From contig JAVBTY010000025.1 of the NCBI GenBank assembly GCA_031555955.1, positions 46,845-110,844 of the forward strand: DNA of 64,000 bases. The letters run 5' to 3'. Positions 39,925-48,981 of this stretch are shown piece after piece; positions within the stretch are counted from its first letter, which is position 1; the number at the start of each line of letters is the position of its first letter. The position numbers and the translations under genes are program-made. The notes under the pieces are model-generated. The model worked only from the letters and a program-made list of their open reading frames with translations. It had not been told where the DNA came from and did no database searches. This DNA comes from Azoarcus sp031555955 (GTDB lineage: Bacteria > Pseudomonadota > Gammaproteobacteria > Burkholderiales > Rhodocyclaceae).

Positions 39925-41544
39925 GGTCGCTGCTGCGCGCCGCATCGCCTCCGCCGCTGCCGCCAGGGCGGCGGTCGAAGCGTCCTGATCGCCCGCCGCG
40001 CCTGAGGCCAGCGCCCGCGCCATGTCCTTGCCCAGTTCGACGCCATACTGGTCGAAGCTGTTGATGCCCCAGATCCAGCCCTGAACGAAAACCTTGTGCT
40101 CGTACAGCGCGAGCAGGCGGCCAAGGTTGAAGGCATCGAGCTTCGGCATCAGCAGCGTGGTGCTGGGCTGGTTGCCGGGGCAGACGAGGTGGGGGGCAAG
40201 GCGCTCCACCTCGTCCGGCGGCAGCCCTCTGGCGCGCAATGTGGTGCGCGCGGCGTCCAGATCGCGCCCGGCCATCAGCGCGGCGGCCTGGGCAAGGGCG
40301 TTATCGATCAGCGCGCGCTGGCGCGGTTCGTCGGCGCCGACCGGCACGATGAAGTCGATGGGCACGGTATGCGCGCCCTGGTAAAGCAGCTGGTGAAAGG
40401 CGTGCTGGCCGACGGTGCCGACGCCGCCCCAGACCACGGGCGAAGTCGGCGTGGCGGTAACGCTGCCGTCGCGCAGCGCCCGTTTGCCGTTGCTCTCCAT
40501 TTCCAGCTGCTGCAGCCAGGGCGTGAAATGGCGCAGTCCGTGCGCGTAAGGCAGGACCGCCAGCGTGCCGAGGCCGAGAAAATCCGCATTCCACAGGCCG
40601 GTGAGCCCCAGCAGCACGGGCAGGTTGTCCGCCAGCGGCGTGTGGAAAAAGTGCTGGTCCATCGCCCGCGCGCCAGCAAGAAAATCATCGAAAGCCGCCT
40701 CACCGGTGGCGATGAGCAGCGGCAGGCCGATGGTGGACCAGACCGAGTAGCGCCCGCCGATCCATTCCGGTAGCGGAAATACCCGTTCGGCGGCGATGCC
40801 GAAAGCCGCTGCCGCTGCGGTGGCGTTGCTGACCGCGGCGAAATGCGCCGCCGTATCGGCAATGCCCGAGGCGTTGAGCCACGCCCGCGCGGCCTGTGCG
40901 TTGGCGAGCGTTTCGGCGGTGGAAAAACTCTTGGACGAGACGATGAACAGGGTGCTGGCGGGGTCCGCGCCGGTGAGCGCTTCGTCGAGTTCGCGCGGAT
41001 CAATGTTGGCGACGAAGCGGACATCGGGGGCGCTGGCCGCATCGCGGTTACGCCCGCCGTGCAGCGCCTCGGCGGCCATGCGCGGCCCCAGGTCTGAGCC
41101 GCCGATGCCGAGGTTGATGACAGTGCGGAGCGGCGTGCCGCTGGCGCCGCGTATTCCGCCCGCCCGTAACGCGGCGGCGAAACGGCGCATCGGGCGGGAA
41201 TCAGTTTCCGCTCCAGCGGGGGGCGGACAGCCGCCGCGCGCGGCCATGTGCAGCGCGGGGCGGCGTTCGGTGTAATTGGTGTTGCCCGCGGCGAACAGGC
41301 TGGTAATGCCGTCGCGCAGGCCGGTGTGTTCGGCAAGCAGAACCAGATCGGCCAGAACGGCGGCATCAAGGCGCTGTTTGGAAAAATCCGCCAGCAGATC
41401 GCCGCAGCGCCGCGACAGGCTGGCGAAGCGGGTAGCGTCGGTTGTGAAAAGCTGGCGGACGGACAGGTCCGCAAGGCGTTCCGCGTGTGCGGTGAGCTGG
41501 CGCCAGACGGGCAGGCGATGGGGGGGGGTGAAATTTTCGGTCAC
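39916..41544 (-). CDS. pgi: glucose-6-phosphate isomerase
   Basis: A 542-residue phosphoglucose isomerase interconverting glucose-6-P and fructose-6-P. Signatures are VINLGIGGSDLGPRMAAEAL, WIGGRYSVWSTIGLPL, SNGKRALRDG, and the C-terminal block NLGRLLALYEHKVFVQGWIWG ending in NSFDQYGVELGK. It starts with GTG at 41544, overlapping the glycosyltransferase stop as GTGA, so it is translationally coupled to that gene. Confidence 0.96.
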   Translation of the reverse strand: MTENFTPPHRLPVWRQLTAHAERLADLSVRQLFTTDATRFASLSRRCGDLLADFSKQRLDAAVLADLVLLAEHTGLRDGITSLFAAGNTNYTERRPALHMAARGGCPPPAGAETDSRPMRRFAAALRAGGIRGASGTPLRTVINLGIGGSDLGPRMAAEALHGGRNRDAASAPDVRFVANIDPRELDEALTGADPASTLFIVSSKSFSTAETLANAQAARAWLNASGIADTAAHFAAVSNATAAAAAFGIAAERVFPLPEWIGGRYSVWSTIGLPLLIATGEAAFDDFLAGARAMDQHFFHTPLADNLPVLLGLTGLWNADFLGLGTLAVLPYAHGLRHFTPWLQQLEMESNGKRALRDGSVTATPTSPVVWGGVGTVGQHAFHQLLYQGAHTVPIDFIVPVGADEPRQRALIDNALAQAAALMAGRDLDAARTTLRARGLPPDEVERLAPHLVCPGNQPSTTLLMPKLDAFNLGRLLALYEHKVFVQGWIWGINSFDQYGVELGKDMARALASGAAGDQDASTAALAAAAEAMRRAAATTG

Positions 41545-43184
41545 GATGGATTACGCAGATAAAGGCGCAGGATTTCGAGCTGCTTGCCGCCGCCACGGCG
41601 GAATTCCCAGGTTTTTTCCCACTCTGGGGCGGGAGATGGCGCGTTCGCGCGGCGATCATCATAAACCAGCAGCAGTCCGCAGGGCGTTTCGTCATCGCGC
41701 GCGGTTATCGTGCGGATATCGCCAAAGTAATACAGGGAGGCGCGCATGGCGCTGGACAGCCCGGTCGTCGCCACGCAATCCGCCGGCTGCCGCGCCAGCG
41801 CCTGTTTGAGTGATTGGGCCATGGGCCGGTAGCTGCGGCCGAAATCGAACCACGGCATCAGCAGCGTTACGGCCAGGCACCACAGCATGGTCATGCCCAT
41901 GGCCCAGTTGGCCGGGCCGCGCGTGGGGGTGCGCGGCTGACGCCAGACGAGGACGAGCCAGAGTGCGCAGACGGTGGCCCCCATGATGGTTTGGAACGTT
42001 CCGCTTCCGGGAACGAAGTCTGGCGCAATCCGGGCGACGTGCCGGGCGAGCCCGGGCGGCCAGGAAAAAAACAGGGCGCTCCAGGCGGTCCACACCAGTA
42101 CCGCGAAAACGGCGAAATTCATTACGGCGAACCAGTCGAACGCATTGGCCGCGCCGCGCCGCAGCACGGGGGCACCGCCTGCGGCAAGCAGGGCGACAGA
42201 CGGGATCAGCGGCAGGGCGGAAGTCGGCGCCAGATTGCCGTTGGCGATCATCCACGCCGTAACCGTCAGCATGGATGCCAGCGGCAGCAGCACGGGCAGC
42301 GTGGCGAGCCGGCGGCGGCTGCGCCACAGCCCCCACAGGGCCAGCGGCCACAGCGGCCAGATGAACCAGGCGAACAGCCCGGGAAGTCCGGACAGATCGG
42401 CTGCGGTCAGGGGGTGGCCCAGCCTCTGCCATTCGTCCCCGAGCCAGAGCGCAAGCAGTTCCGGTTCGGCAAGATGCAGCGCGAGCGGCCACAGCGCGCC
42501 GGCGCTCACGGCGACGCACAGGCCGATGAGCAGGCCGCTGCTGGCGCGCGGCGAGCGGCAGTCCGGGCAGAGCAGCATCGTGAAAAGAAATAGCGGCAGG
42601 GTGAGCAGCGCGCCCGCCAGACCTCCCGCGAGAAAGGAAAGGGCGCTGCCCGCGCCAGCCAGCAGGCCGCCCGCAAGCGGTTTCGCCGGGATGCGTGCAA
42701 TGCCCGCAAGGGTTAGTGCGAGCATGGCGAGCAGGGCGATGGCGGGCTGGGTTTCGTGGGCGTGCAGCACCAGCCCGAGCGTGCCGAGCGTCAGCAGCGC
42801 GGCGGGGGTGCGGGCCGGGTGGCCGTACAGGAATTCCGCGGCGCGGGCGATGAAATAGATCGCGAGCGCGGTAAACAGCGCGCTGGCGAGGCGCGCGCCA
42901 TCGTGCAGGGGCAGCAGGCCGTCGAAAAGAAAGGCCAGCGCGGCGGAAATCCAGTAGTACAGCGGCGGGAAATCGGTGAACGGCTCCCCGGCGATCTGCG
43001 GAAAAAGCCAGCCCTCGCCACGGAGCATGCTGTACACCGGGCCGAAATAACGGGCATCGTCGCCGCGCCAGGGGTCGTGCCCGGTCAGGCCCCAAAGCAG
43101 GTAGATACCGGCCAGCAGCGCCAGCCCCAGCGTGGCGCGCAGGCGGGTGCGGGGCGGCAGGGATGAATGGGGATCGCTGAACAT
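41541..43184 (-). CDS. ArnT-like (GT-C) membrane glycosyltransferase
   Basis: A 547-residue polytopic GT-C fold glycosyltransferase related to ArnT and PMT proteins, which transfer sugars from polyprenyl phosphate on the periplasmic side. The first periplasmic loop holds the acidic motif WRGDDARYFGPVYSML and the FTDFPPLYYWISAAL segment. About 12 hydrophobic stretches follow, and then a soluble C-terminal domain with SLYYFGDIRTITARDDE. Whether the acceptor is lipid A or another glycan cannot be told. It shares a transcript with pgi. Confidence 0.85.
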   Translation of the reverse strand: MFSDPHSSLPPRTRLRATLGLALLAGIYLLWGLTGHDPWRGDDARYFGPVYSMLRGEGWLFPQIAGEPFTDFPPLYYWISAALAFLFDGLLPLHDGARLASALFTALAIYFIARAAEFLYGHPARTPAALLTLGTLGLVLHAHETQPAIALLAMLALTLAGIARIPAKPLAGGLLAGAGSALSFLAGGLAGALLTLPLFLFTMLLCPDCRSPRASSGLLIGLCVAVSAGALWPLALHLAEPELLALWLGDEWQRLGHPLTAADLSGLPGLFAWFIWPLWPLALWGLWRSRRRLATLPVLLPLASMLTVTAWMIANGNLAPTSALPLIPSVALLAAGGAPVLRRGAANAFDWFAVMNFAVFAVLVWTAWSALFFSWPPGLARHVARIAPDFVPGSGTFQTIMGATVCALWLVLVWRQPRTPTRGPANWAMGMTMLWCLAVTLLMPWFDFGRSYRPMAQSLKQALARQPADCVATTGLSSAMRASLYYFGDIRTITARDDETPCGLLLVYDDRRANAPSPAPEWEKTWEFRRGGGKQLEILRLYLRNPS

Positions 43185-43281
43185 GCGCCGGAAAATTCTG
43201 GAAAATTTTTATCGGTTCTTCGGGGCGAAGGCCGATTGTATCGGCGCAGGGCGGACCCTGCCGCCGAGGTGTCGCAAAAAC

Positions 43282-43310
43282 GGAAAAAGGCAGCCGAAGC
43301 TACCTTTTCC
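43282..43310 (-). terminator. Intrinsic terminator of rpmE
   Basis: Reading the minus strand, GGAAAAGGTAGC pairs with GCTGCCTTTTTCC around a TTCG tetraloop; the 3' arm itself supplies a five-T run. It lies 38 bases downstream of the rpmE stop. Strong stem, stable UUCG loop and T-run make it the clearest intrinsic terminator here. Confidence 0.75.
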
Positions 43311-43347
43311 TGTCCTTTCCGTAGCGCGGATTTTTCGCGTGGGCGGA

Positions 43348-43566
43348 TCAGCCCAGACGCTGTACGTTGCCGTATTTCTGGCGGAAACGCTCGACGCGTC
43401 CGGCGGTATCGACGATCTTCTGCTTGCCGGTATAGAAGGGGTGGCAGGCGGAGCAGACTTCGATGTGCAGATCAGTCCTGCTGATGGTGGAACGGGTGGC
43501 GAACGTATTGCCGCAGGAGCAGGTGATGTTTACTTCGGCGTACCTGGGGTGGATCTCTGCTTTCAT
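43348..43566 (-). CDS. rpmE: 50S ribosomal protein L31
   Basis: A 72-residue L31. It is the zinc-binding (C+) form, with Cys16, Cys18, Cys38 and Cys41 in CSCG and CSACHPFYTGKQ. MKAEIHPRYAEV is the usual N-terminus. It has its own promoter (43623-43651) and terminator (43282-43310), so it is monocistronic. Zinc-dependent L31 is often replaced by a zinc-free paralogue under zinc limitation; none is in this window. Confidence 0.96.
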   Translation of the reverse strand: MKAEIHPRYAEVNITCSCGNTFATRSTISRTDLHIEVCSACHPFYTGKQKIVDTAGRVERFRQKYGNVQRLG

Positions 43567-43622
43567 TGCTGTCCTCGAAGGGCATGGGCGGCGGGTGTGG
43601 CCGCCCGGATTTGAATCCCGGG

Positions 43623-43651
43623 ATTATGGTCCGGTGTTGCCGGAATGGCAA
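43623..43651 (-). promoter_or_regulatory. Sigma-70-type promoter of rpmE
   Basis: On the minus strand, TTGCCA (43651-43646) and CATAAT (43628-43623) are spaced by exactly 17 bases and lie 57-85 bases upstream of the rpmE start. Confidence 0.6.
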
Positions 43652-43744
43652 GGGAAAGGAGTGAATAACAGTCCTGCTGTTTCTGGTGCTGCCTGCGCCA
43701 GCGGGTTCGATAACCTGCGACGCGTGCGGTTCCGCGGCCAGCGG

Positions 43745-45022
43745 TTACCCGGGCAGGGCGATGGTGTTTCCCGTGCTGAACTGGTAATCGCGAAACACAT
43801 GCTCCGCAGCCAGTATCCTGTAATCGCCATTTTCGTCTTTCCGGGTCGTATCCTTGAGACGATAGGTGTAGTGCCCGCAGGTCCAGCATGCGAAATTGCG
43901 CATCTGGGTGCACAGGCAGGTCTTGTCCATGACCCTGACCCGTTTCGCCTCCGGGTGCGCGGCGACTTCACGGTTGTAGGCGTCGATATACTGGCAGTTG
44001 CCGGAAGCGTCGAGCAGATAGCCGTAAGCCTCGCAGTTCGGGCGGATGCCGTCGCCAATTGCGGGGCTGTTTTTCAGCATGCGCATGGGGTAGCCGGTGG
44101 GCGAGATCATGTTGACCTCGATATCGTCTTCATCGGCCCTGAAATATTCCTGCTTCACGGCGTCCGGCAGGCCGCATTCATGGGTGACGGTGAAGCGGGT
44201 GGCTACCTGCACGGCGGCGGCGCCGAGTTCGAGCAGGGCGGTGGCGTCGCTTCCGGTGAAGATGCCGCCGGCCGGTATGAGCGGGATGTCCAGCTGTTCG
44301 GCTTTCAGCCAGTCGCGAATCTGGACCGTGATGGCGGCGAGATCGTATTCCGCCCAGTCCATGCCGAACCCGAGATGCCCGCCGGCAAGGGGGCCTTCGA
44401 CGACGACGTAGTCCGGCAGACGGCCGGTGCGCGAGTTCTTCTTCAGGAACAGTTGCAGCGCCCGTAGCGACGAAACAATGATGCCGAGCTGCGCATCGTG
44501 GAAGCGTGGATGGTCCGCGATCAGCGCGAATGATCCCAGGTGCAGGCCGGCGGCCAGCGTAATGCCGTCGATACCGGCGTCGAGCGCAGCCTGAAGACGT
44601 ACCCGCAGTGTTTCCTTCGGGCCGTTCATGGTCAGTTTTTCCATGCAGTTTATGAAAACGAGGCCATCGCCGCGTTTTTCTTCCATGGTTTTGCTGACGT
44701 GTCTGGCGGTTGCTTCGGCAAGCAGGCCAAGATCAAACTGGACAACCGATTTGTCCGGATTGGCGACATTGAACTTGTATTGCTTCAGTTTGTTCTTGAC
44801 GTACTTGGTATTGAAGCGGCGGTCGGACACGGTGGGCGCCATGGCATCGGAAATGTGCCCGATGCCGCCAAGACGCGCCGCTTCAAGGGCCAGTTCGGCG
44901 GTTGAAATATCAACCCCCATGCCGCCGACCATGATCGGAACCAGCTCGTGCCCGCCAAGGCGCAGGCGGAAATCATCGACGCACTTCATTGTCCGGGTAT
45001 CCGTTTTTCTGCAACTGTCCAT
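43745..45022 (-). CDS. nitronate monooxygenase-like FMN protein with Cys-rich C-terminus
   Basis: A 425-residue TIM-barrel flavoprotein of the nitronate monooxygenase / 2-nitropropane dioxygenase superfamily. Evidence: VPIMVGGMGVDISTAELALEAARLGGIG at the N-terminus, VVEGPLAGGHLGFG and IPAGGIFTGSDATALLELGAAAVQVATRF (FMN phosphate site). It is longer than typical members: residues from about 340 form an extra domain with CLCTQMRNFACWTCGHYTYRL, whose four Cys could bind a metal. The true reaction is uncertain. The start may be the ATG at 44989 (MKCVDDF) rather than 45022. It lies downstream of the class V aminotransferase. Confidence 0.78.
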   Translation of the reverse strand: MDSCRKTDTRTMKCVDDFRLRLGGHELVPIMVGGMGVDISTAELALEAARLGGIGHISDAMAPTVSDRRFNTKYVKNKLKQYKFNVANPDKSVVQFDLGLLAEATARHVSKTMEEKRGDGLVFINCMEKLTMNGPKETLRVRLQAALDAGIDGITLAAGLHLGSFALIADHPRFHDAQLGIIVSSLRALQLFLKKNSRTGRLPDYVVVEGPLAGGHLGFGMDWAEYDLAAITVQIRDWLKAEQLDIPLIPAGGIFTGSDATALLELGAAAVQVATRFTVTHECGLPDAVKQEYFRADEDDIEVNMISPTGYPMRMLKNSPAIGDGIRPNCEAYGYLLDASGNCQYIDAYNREVAAHPEAKRVRVMDKTCLCTQMRNFACWTCGHYTYRLKDTTRKDENGDYRILAAEHVFRDYQFSTGNTIALPG

Positions 45023-45047
45023 TATCGCTTAAGGCTGGAGTGAGCGC

Positions 45048-45065
45048 GCTCCGGCCTGCCGGAGC
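45048..45065 (-). terminator. Hairpin downstream of the aminotransferase gene
   Basis: Perfect 7-bp stem GCTCCGG / CCGGAGC with 4-base loop in the 131-base gap between the aminotransferase and the flavoprotein genes. No T-run. Confidence 0.35.
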
Positions 45066-45153
45066 CGGAGGTATTGGGAGGTATTGATTTGTGCCGCTGT
45101 TACGCAAAAAGATCTGCAGAGACTGCGCACAGCGGGGTGTGTGCGGTCAGGCT

Positions 45154-46299
45154 TCATCCGCGCTCCTGCCGAAGAATCGAATCGAAGACCGCATCCAGGC
45201 GAGCGACCGTGCGGTCGATGTCGGCGAGCTTGTCCAGACCGAACAGGCCGAGGCGGAAACTGCGGAAGCTGGCTGGTTCGTCACACTGCAGCGGCACTCC
45301 AGCCGCAGCCTGCAATCCGCAATCAATAAATTTTTTGCCGGACTGTATGTCCGGATCGTCTGTATGGCTGACGATGACCCCGGGGGCCTGGAAACCCTGC
45401 GCCGCCACGCTGGGAAACCCTTTGCGCACGAGCAGCGCGCGCACCCTGTCGCCCAGTTCCTGCTGGTGCGCGCGAGCCTTTTCGAGGCCGTAGCGCTCTG
45501 TTTCACGCATCGCCTCATGTACGCGGGCGAGAGCGTCGGTGGGCATCGTGGCGTGGTAGGCATGGCCGCTGTTTTCGTAGGTTTCCATGATCTGCAGCCA
45601 CTTGCGCAGATCACAGGCGAAGCTGGTGCTTGTGGTTGATTCGATGCGCTCCCGCGCGCGCTCGCCCAGCATGACCAGCGCGCAGCACGATGGCCCGCTC
45701 CAGGTTTTCTGCGGGGCGCTGATGAGCACATCGACGCCGCTGGCGGCCATATCCACCCAGATCGCGCCCGAGGCGATGCAGTCGAGCACGAACAGCCCGC
45801 CCGTTTCGTGCACTGCTCCGGCCACCGCGCGCAGGTAGCTGTCGGGAAGCATCATGCCGGAGGCGGTTTCGACGTGCGGCGCAAAGACGAGATCCGGTTT
45901 TTCCGCCCTGATCGTGGCGAGCACCTCGTCGATGGGCGGCGGGGTGAAGGCCGCCTGGGGGCGGTTTTCCGTCTGGCGGGCCTTGAGGATGTTTTCTCCG
46001 GCCGGGATGCTTCCCGCGCTGAAAATCTGGCTCCAGCGGAAGCTGAACCAGCCGTTGCGGATCACGAGGCATTTTTTTCTGGTGGCGAACTGCCGCGCAA
46101 CCGCTTCCATGCCATAGGTGCCGCCGCCGGGAACGATGATGGCGGAGCGCGCGTGGTAGGTCCGTTTGAGAATGTCCGAAATGCCCCGCATCACGTCCTG
46201 AAAAGCCTGGGACATATGGTTGAGCGCCCGGTCCGTATAGACAACCGAATATTCAAGCAGGCCCGCGGGGGCTGCGTCAGATTGCGGATGTGTTGTCAT
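45154..46299 (-). CDS. class V PLP aminotransferase (alanine-glyoxylate / serine-pyruvate type)
   Basis: A 381-residue PLP enzyme of the alanine-glyoxylate/serine-pyruvate aminotransferase group. The PLP lysine is in ISAPQKTWSGPSCCAL; IIVPGGGTYGMEAVARQF, APHVETASGMMLPDSYL and FVLDCIASGAIWVDM complete the cofactor pocket. The exact amino donor is not determinable. ATG 46299 has GGAACCG-type weak spacing; the frame is open upstream but unlike protein. The following flavoprotein gene is co-directional. Confidence 0.85.
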   Translation of the reverse strand: MTTHPQSDAAPAGLLEYSVVYTDRALNHMSQAFQDVMRGISDILKRTYHARSAIIVPGGGTYGMEAVARQFATRKKCLVIRNGWFSFRWSQIFSAGSIPAGENILKARQTENRPQAAFTPPPIDEVLATIRAEKPDLVFAPHVETASGMMLPDSYLRAVAGAVHETGGLFVLDCIASGAIWVDMAASGVDVLISAPQKTWSGPSCCALVMLGERARERIESTTSTSFACDLRKWLQIMETYENSGHAYHATMPTDALARVHEAMRETERYGLEKARAHQQELGDRVRALLVRKGFPSVAAQGFQAPGVIVSHTDDPDIQSGKKFIDCGLQAAAGVPLQCDEPASFRSFRLGLFGLDKLADIDRTVARLDAVFDSILRQERG

Positions 46300-46375
46300 G
46301 GGCGGTTCCGGAAGGGGGGAGGCGTCAGGGTGTCTTCTGCCTGAAGGCGTTAGTGCGTGGCGGACCGGATGAGTT

Positions 46376-47188
46376 TCAGGCCTGCGGCGCGGCGGAGCGG
46401 TATGACTGGATGACCGGAAGCAGCTGGGCGAATATCCGGGGGCTGCCAGCGACGATGTTTCCGGTGGTGAGGTAGTCTGCCTCACCCGAAAAATCCGCGC
46501 TCAGACCGCCGGCTTCCTGGATGAGCAGCGCGCCCGCGGCCATGTCCCACGGGGCCAGCCCCATTTCCCAGAAACCGTCCAGGCGGGCGCAGGCAACGTA
46601 GGCGAGATCGAGCGCGGCAGCGCCGGGGCGGCGGATGCCCGCGGTTTTCTGCGCGATTTCCTTGAATGTGGCGAGATAGGCGTCGATGTGCGCGAACTCG
46701 CGGTACGGGAAGCCGGTGCCGATCAGCGCTTCGGCCAGTTTTGTGCGTCCCGATACACGGATGCGGCGATCATTGAGAAACGCGCCGCCGCCGCGGCTGG
46801 CGGTAAACAGTTCGTTGCGGACCGGGTCGTAGACGAGGCCGTGTTCGGGCACGCCGTTCTTCGTCAGCGCGATTGAAATCGCATACTGGGGAAAGCCGTG
46901 GATGAAGTTGGTGGTGCCATCCAGCGGATCGATGATCCAGAGGAACTCCCCGTCGCCGCCGCCCGCTGGCGCAAGCTCGCCGGACTCCTCTGCTAGAATT
47001 CCGTGCTCCGGGTAGCTTTCACGCAGCACCTCAATGATCGCCGCCTCGGCCGCGCGGTCAGTGTCGGTAACGAAATCGTTCTGCGCCTTCGCCTGCACGG
47101 CGACCTGGTGGAGCTGGGCGGAAGCCCGGTTGATGACCGTGGCGGCCCGACGGGCGGCCTTTACTGCGATGTTCAGGACTGGATGCAT
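46376..47188 (-). CDS. suhB: inositol monophosphatase family protein SuhB
   Basis: A 270-residue Mg-dependent phosphatase of the IMPase family. Metal-binding motifs: EESGE, WIIDPLDGTTNFIHGFP and APWDMAAGALLIQEAGG. SuhB also takes part in rRNA antitermination complexes. It is divergent from trmJ across 92 bases, as in many Burkholderiales. Confidence 0.93.
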   Translation of the reverse strand: MHPVLNIAVKAARRAATVINRASAQLHQVAVQAKAQNDFVTDTDRAAEAAIIEVLRESYPEHGILAEESGELAPAGGGDGEFLWIIDPLDGTTNFIHGFPQYAISIALTKNGVPEHGLVYDPVRNELFTASRGGGAFLNDRRIRVSGRTKLAEALIGTGFPYREFAHIDAYLATFKEIAQKTAGIRRPGAAALDLAYVACARLDGFWEMGLAPWDMAAGALLIQEAGGLSADFSGEADYLTTGNIVAGSPRIFAQLLPVIQSYRSAAPQA

Positions 47189-47280
47189 ACGGATGGGCTT
47201 CGGCGGATTCAGGCTGGCCGGGGCTGGCCACTCGCGTTGCTCCCCGTCGCAGTCGGATACGAAAAACCTTGGATTCTAAT

Positions 47281-48015
47281 ATGAACGGCGTATCCGCGCT
47301 TGACCGCATCCGGATTGTTCTTTCCCGGCCCAGCCATCCGGGCAATATCGGCGCGGCGGCGCGCGCGATGAAAACAATGGGGCTGTCCTCGCTCTGGCTC
47401 GTGGCGCCGGAAGATTTCCCCAGCCCTGTGGCCGAGGCGCGCGCTTCAGGCGCGGCGGATCTGCTGGCTGCGGCGCGGGTGGCGCCGACGCTGGAGGCCG
47501 CGCTGTCGGGAACCGTGCTGGCCGCGGCGGTTACCGCGCGGCGGCGCGAACTGGGTCTGCCGCGGCGCACGGCGCGCGAGGCAGCGGGAGAGATCGTTTC
47601 ATGGGCGGAGCGCGGCGAGGTGGCGCTGGTGTTCGGCAACGAAACCTGCGGCCTCTCCAACGAAGAGGTCGGTTTATGCACGCTGCCGGTGACGATTCCG
47701 ACCGATCCGGCGTTTTCCTCGCTCAATCTTGGCGCGGCGGTGCAGCTGCTTAGCTATGAGCTACGCATGGCCGCATCTGGCGTAGCGGCAGCGTATAAGG
47801 ACGATATGCAGCCGCAGCCCGCCACGCACGACGAAATCGAAGGTTTCTTCGGCCATCTCGAACAGGCGGTGATCCAGAGCGGCTTTCACGATCCGGCCAA
47901 TCCCAGGCGTTTGCTGCCGCGCCTGCGCCGCCTGTTTGGCCGTATCCGGCTGGAAAAGGAGGAGGTTGGCATCCTGCGCGGCATGCTGTCCAGCTTTCAG
48001 CGCAAGACTGATTAA
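47281..48015 (+). CDS. trmJ: tRNA (cytidine/uridine-32-2'-O-)-methyltransferase TrmJ
   Basis: A 244-residue SPOUT methyltransferase that 2'-O-methylates residue 32 of tRNAs. Motifs are IRIVLSRPSHPGNIGAAARA, VALVFGNETCGLSNEEV and IPTDPAFSSLNLGAAVQLL, the knotted SAM site. The C-terminal helical part (HLEQAVIQSGFHDP and beyond) is typical. ATG 47281 is preferred over an in-frame TTG at 47269. cysE follows after 77 bases. Confidence 0.93.
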   Translation: MNGVSALDRIRIVLSRPSHPGNIGAAARAMKTMGLSSLWLVAPEDFPSPVAEARASGAADLLAAARVAPTLEAALSGTVLAAAVTARRRELGLPRRTAREAAGEIVSWAERGEVALVFGNETCGLSNEEVGLCTLPVTIPTDPAFSSLNLGAAVQLLSYELRMAASGVAAAYKDDMQPQPATHDEIEGFFGHLEQAVIQSGFHDPANPRRLLPRLRRLFGRIRLEKEEVGILRGMLSSFQRKTD

Positions 48016-48092
48016 AATGACCGGGAATCATCCGGCTTTTTCCTTTGCGCGGGTACGTTTTTTCCGCGCCCCGTTTCTGGAGATACGAAAGC

Positions 48093-48848
48093 ATGTTCAG
48101 CCATCTGCGTGAGGATCTGGCCAGCGTGCGCGAACGCGATCCCGCAGCCCGTTCAACATGGGAGGTGCTGACCTGTTATCCCGGTGTACATGCGCTGGCG
48201 CTTCACCGCCTGGCGCATGCGGCGTGGAAGCGGCGCCTGTACTGGCTGGGGCGTTTCATCAGCCATCTGGGGCGTTTCCTGACCGGGATAGAAATCCATC
48301 CCGGCGCGGCAATCGGCCGACGCGTGTTCATCGATCACGGCATGGGTGTGGTCATTGGCGAGACGGCGGAAATTGGCGACGACTGCACCATTTACCAGGC
48401 GGTAACGCTGGGCGGCACCTCGCTCTACCGCGGCGTGAAGCGTCACCCCACCCTGGGCAAAGGCGTGGTGGTGGGCGCTGGCGCGAAAGTGCTGGGCGGT
48501 TTTACCGTTGGCGACGGCGCCAGGATCGGCTCCAACGCAGTAGTGGTGAAGCCGGTGCCGCCGGGGGCGACCGCGGTGGGCAACCCCGCGCGCATCGTCG
48601 ATGCGGAACGCGACAGCGCGCGCGAACAGAAAGCGGAGCAGATGGGCTTTTCCGCCTACGGCGTGACGCGCGATATGGACGATCCGTTATCGAAAGCACT
48701 GCATGGCCTGCTCGATCACGCGGTGGAAACTGATCGCCGCCTGCAGGCGCTGGTCGACCGGCTTGCCGCCACCGGGGTGAAGCTGGACGATACGGTCGAG
48801 CCCGCCGACGGCTTTGATGCAACGCGGCTCTCCCGAATGGTTGATTGA
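48093..48848 (+). CDS. cysE: serine O-acetyltransferase
   Basis: A 251-residue serine acetyltransferase making O-acetylserine for cysteine synthesis. The left-handed beta-helix hexapeptides (IHPGAAIGRRVFIDHGMGVVI, IGDDCTIYQAVTLGGTS) and the active-site His in HPTLGKGVVVGAGAKVLG are visible. It is the short EpsC-type form with a brief N-terminal helical domain. TGGAGA precedes the start. The isc operon, which consumes cysteine, begins 133 bases downstream. Confidence 0.94.
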   Translation: MFSHLREDLASVRERDPAARSTWEVLTCYPGVHALALHRLAHAAWKRRLYWLGRFISHLGRFLTGIEIHPGAAIGRRVFIDHGMGVVIGETAEIGDDCTIYQAVTLGGTSLYRGVKRHPTLGKGVVVGAGAKVLGGFTVGDGARIGSNAVVVKPVPPGATAVGNPARIVDAERDSAREQKAEQMGFSAYGVTRDMDDPLSKALHGLLDHAVETDRRLQALVDRLAATGVKLDDTVEPADGFDATRLSRMVD

Positions 48849-48881
48849 AAAAGGCTATCGCGCTCATTAACAAAGGATTAG

Positions 48882-48910
48882 TTGACCGTTTTTGTCGGGA
48901 TACGTATAGT
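48882..48910 (+). promoter_or_regulatory. Sigma-70 promoter of the isc operon
   Basis: TTGACC (48882-48887), a 17-base spacer and TATAGT (48905-48910): five of six matches to each consensus box. The iscR start is 71 bases downstream. Confidence 0.72.
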
Positions 48911-48930
48911 TGATCGCGATAGTCGGGTAT
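48906..48930 (+). promoter_or_regulatory. Type 1 IscR binding site overlapping the isc -10 box
   Basis: The 25 bases begin ATAGTTGA and end AGTCGGGTAT; they match 21 of 25 positions of the E. coli type 1 IscR consensus (ATASYYGACT, RWWWY, AGTCRRSTAT). The site covers the -10 box and the transcription start, so holo-IscR would block RNA polymerase, giving autorepression. Confidence 0.78.
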
Positions 48931-48981
48931 TCCCGGCATCAACCCATCCGATGCTAATGACTGGAACGCGGGGGAGCCGCC

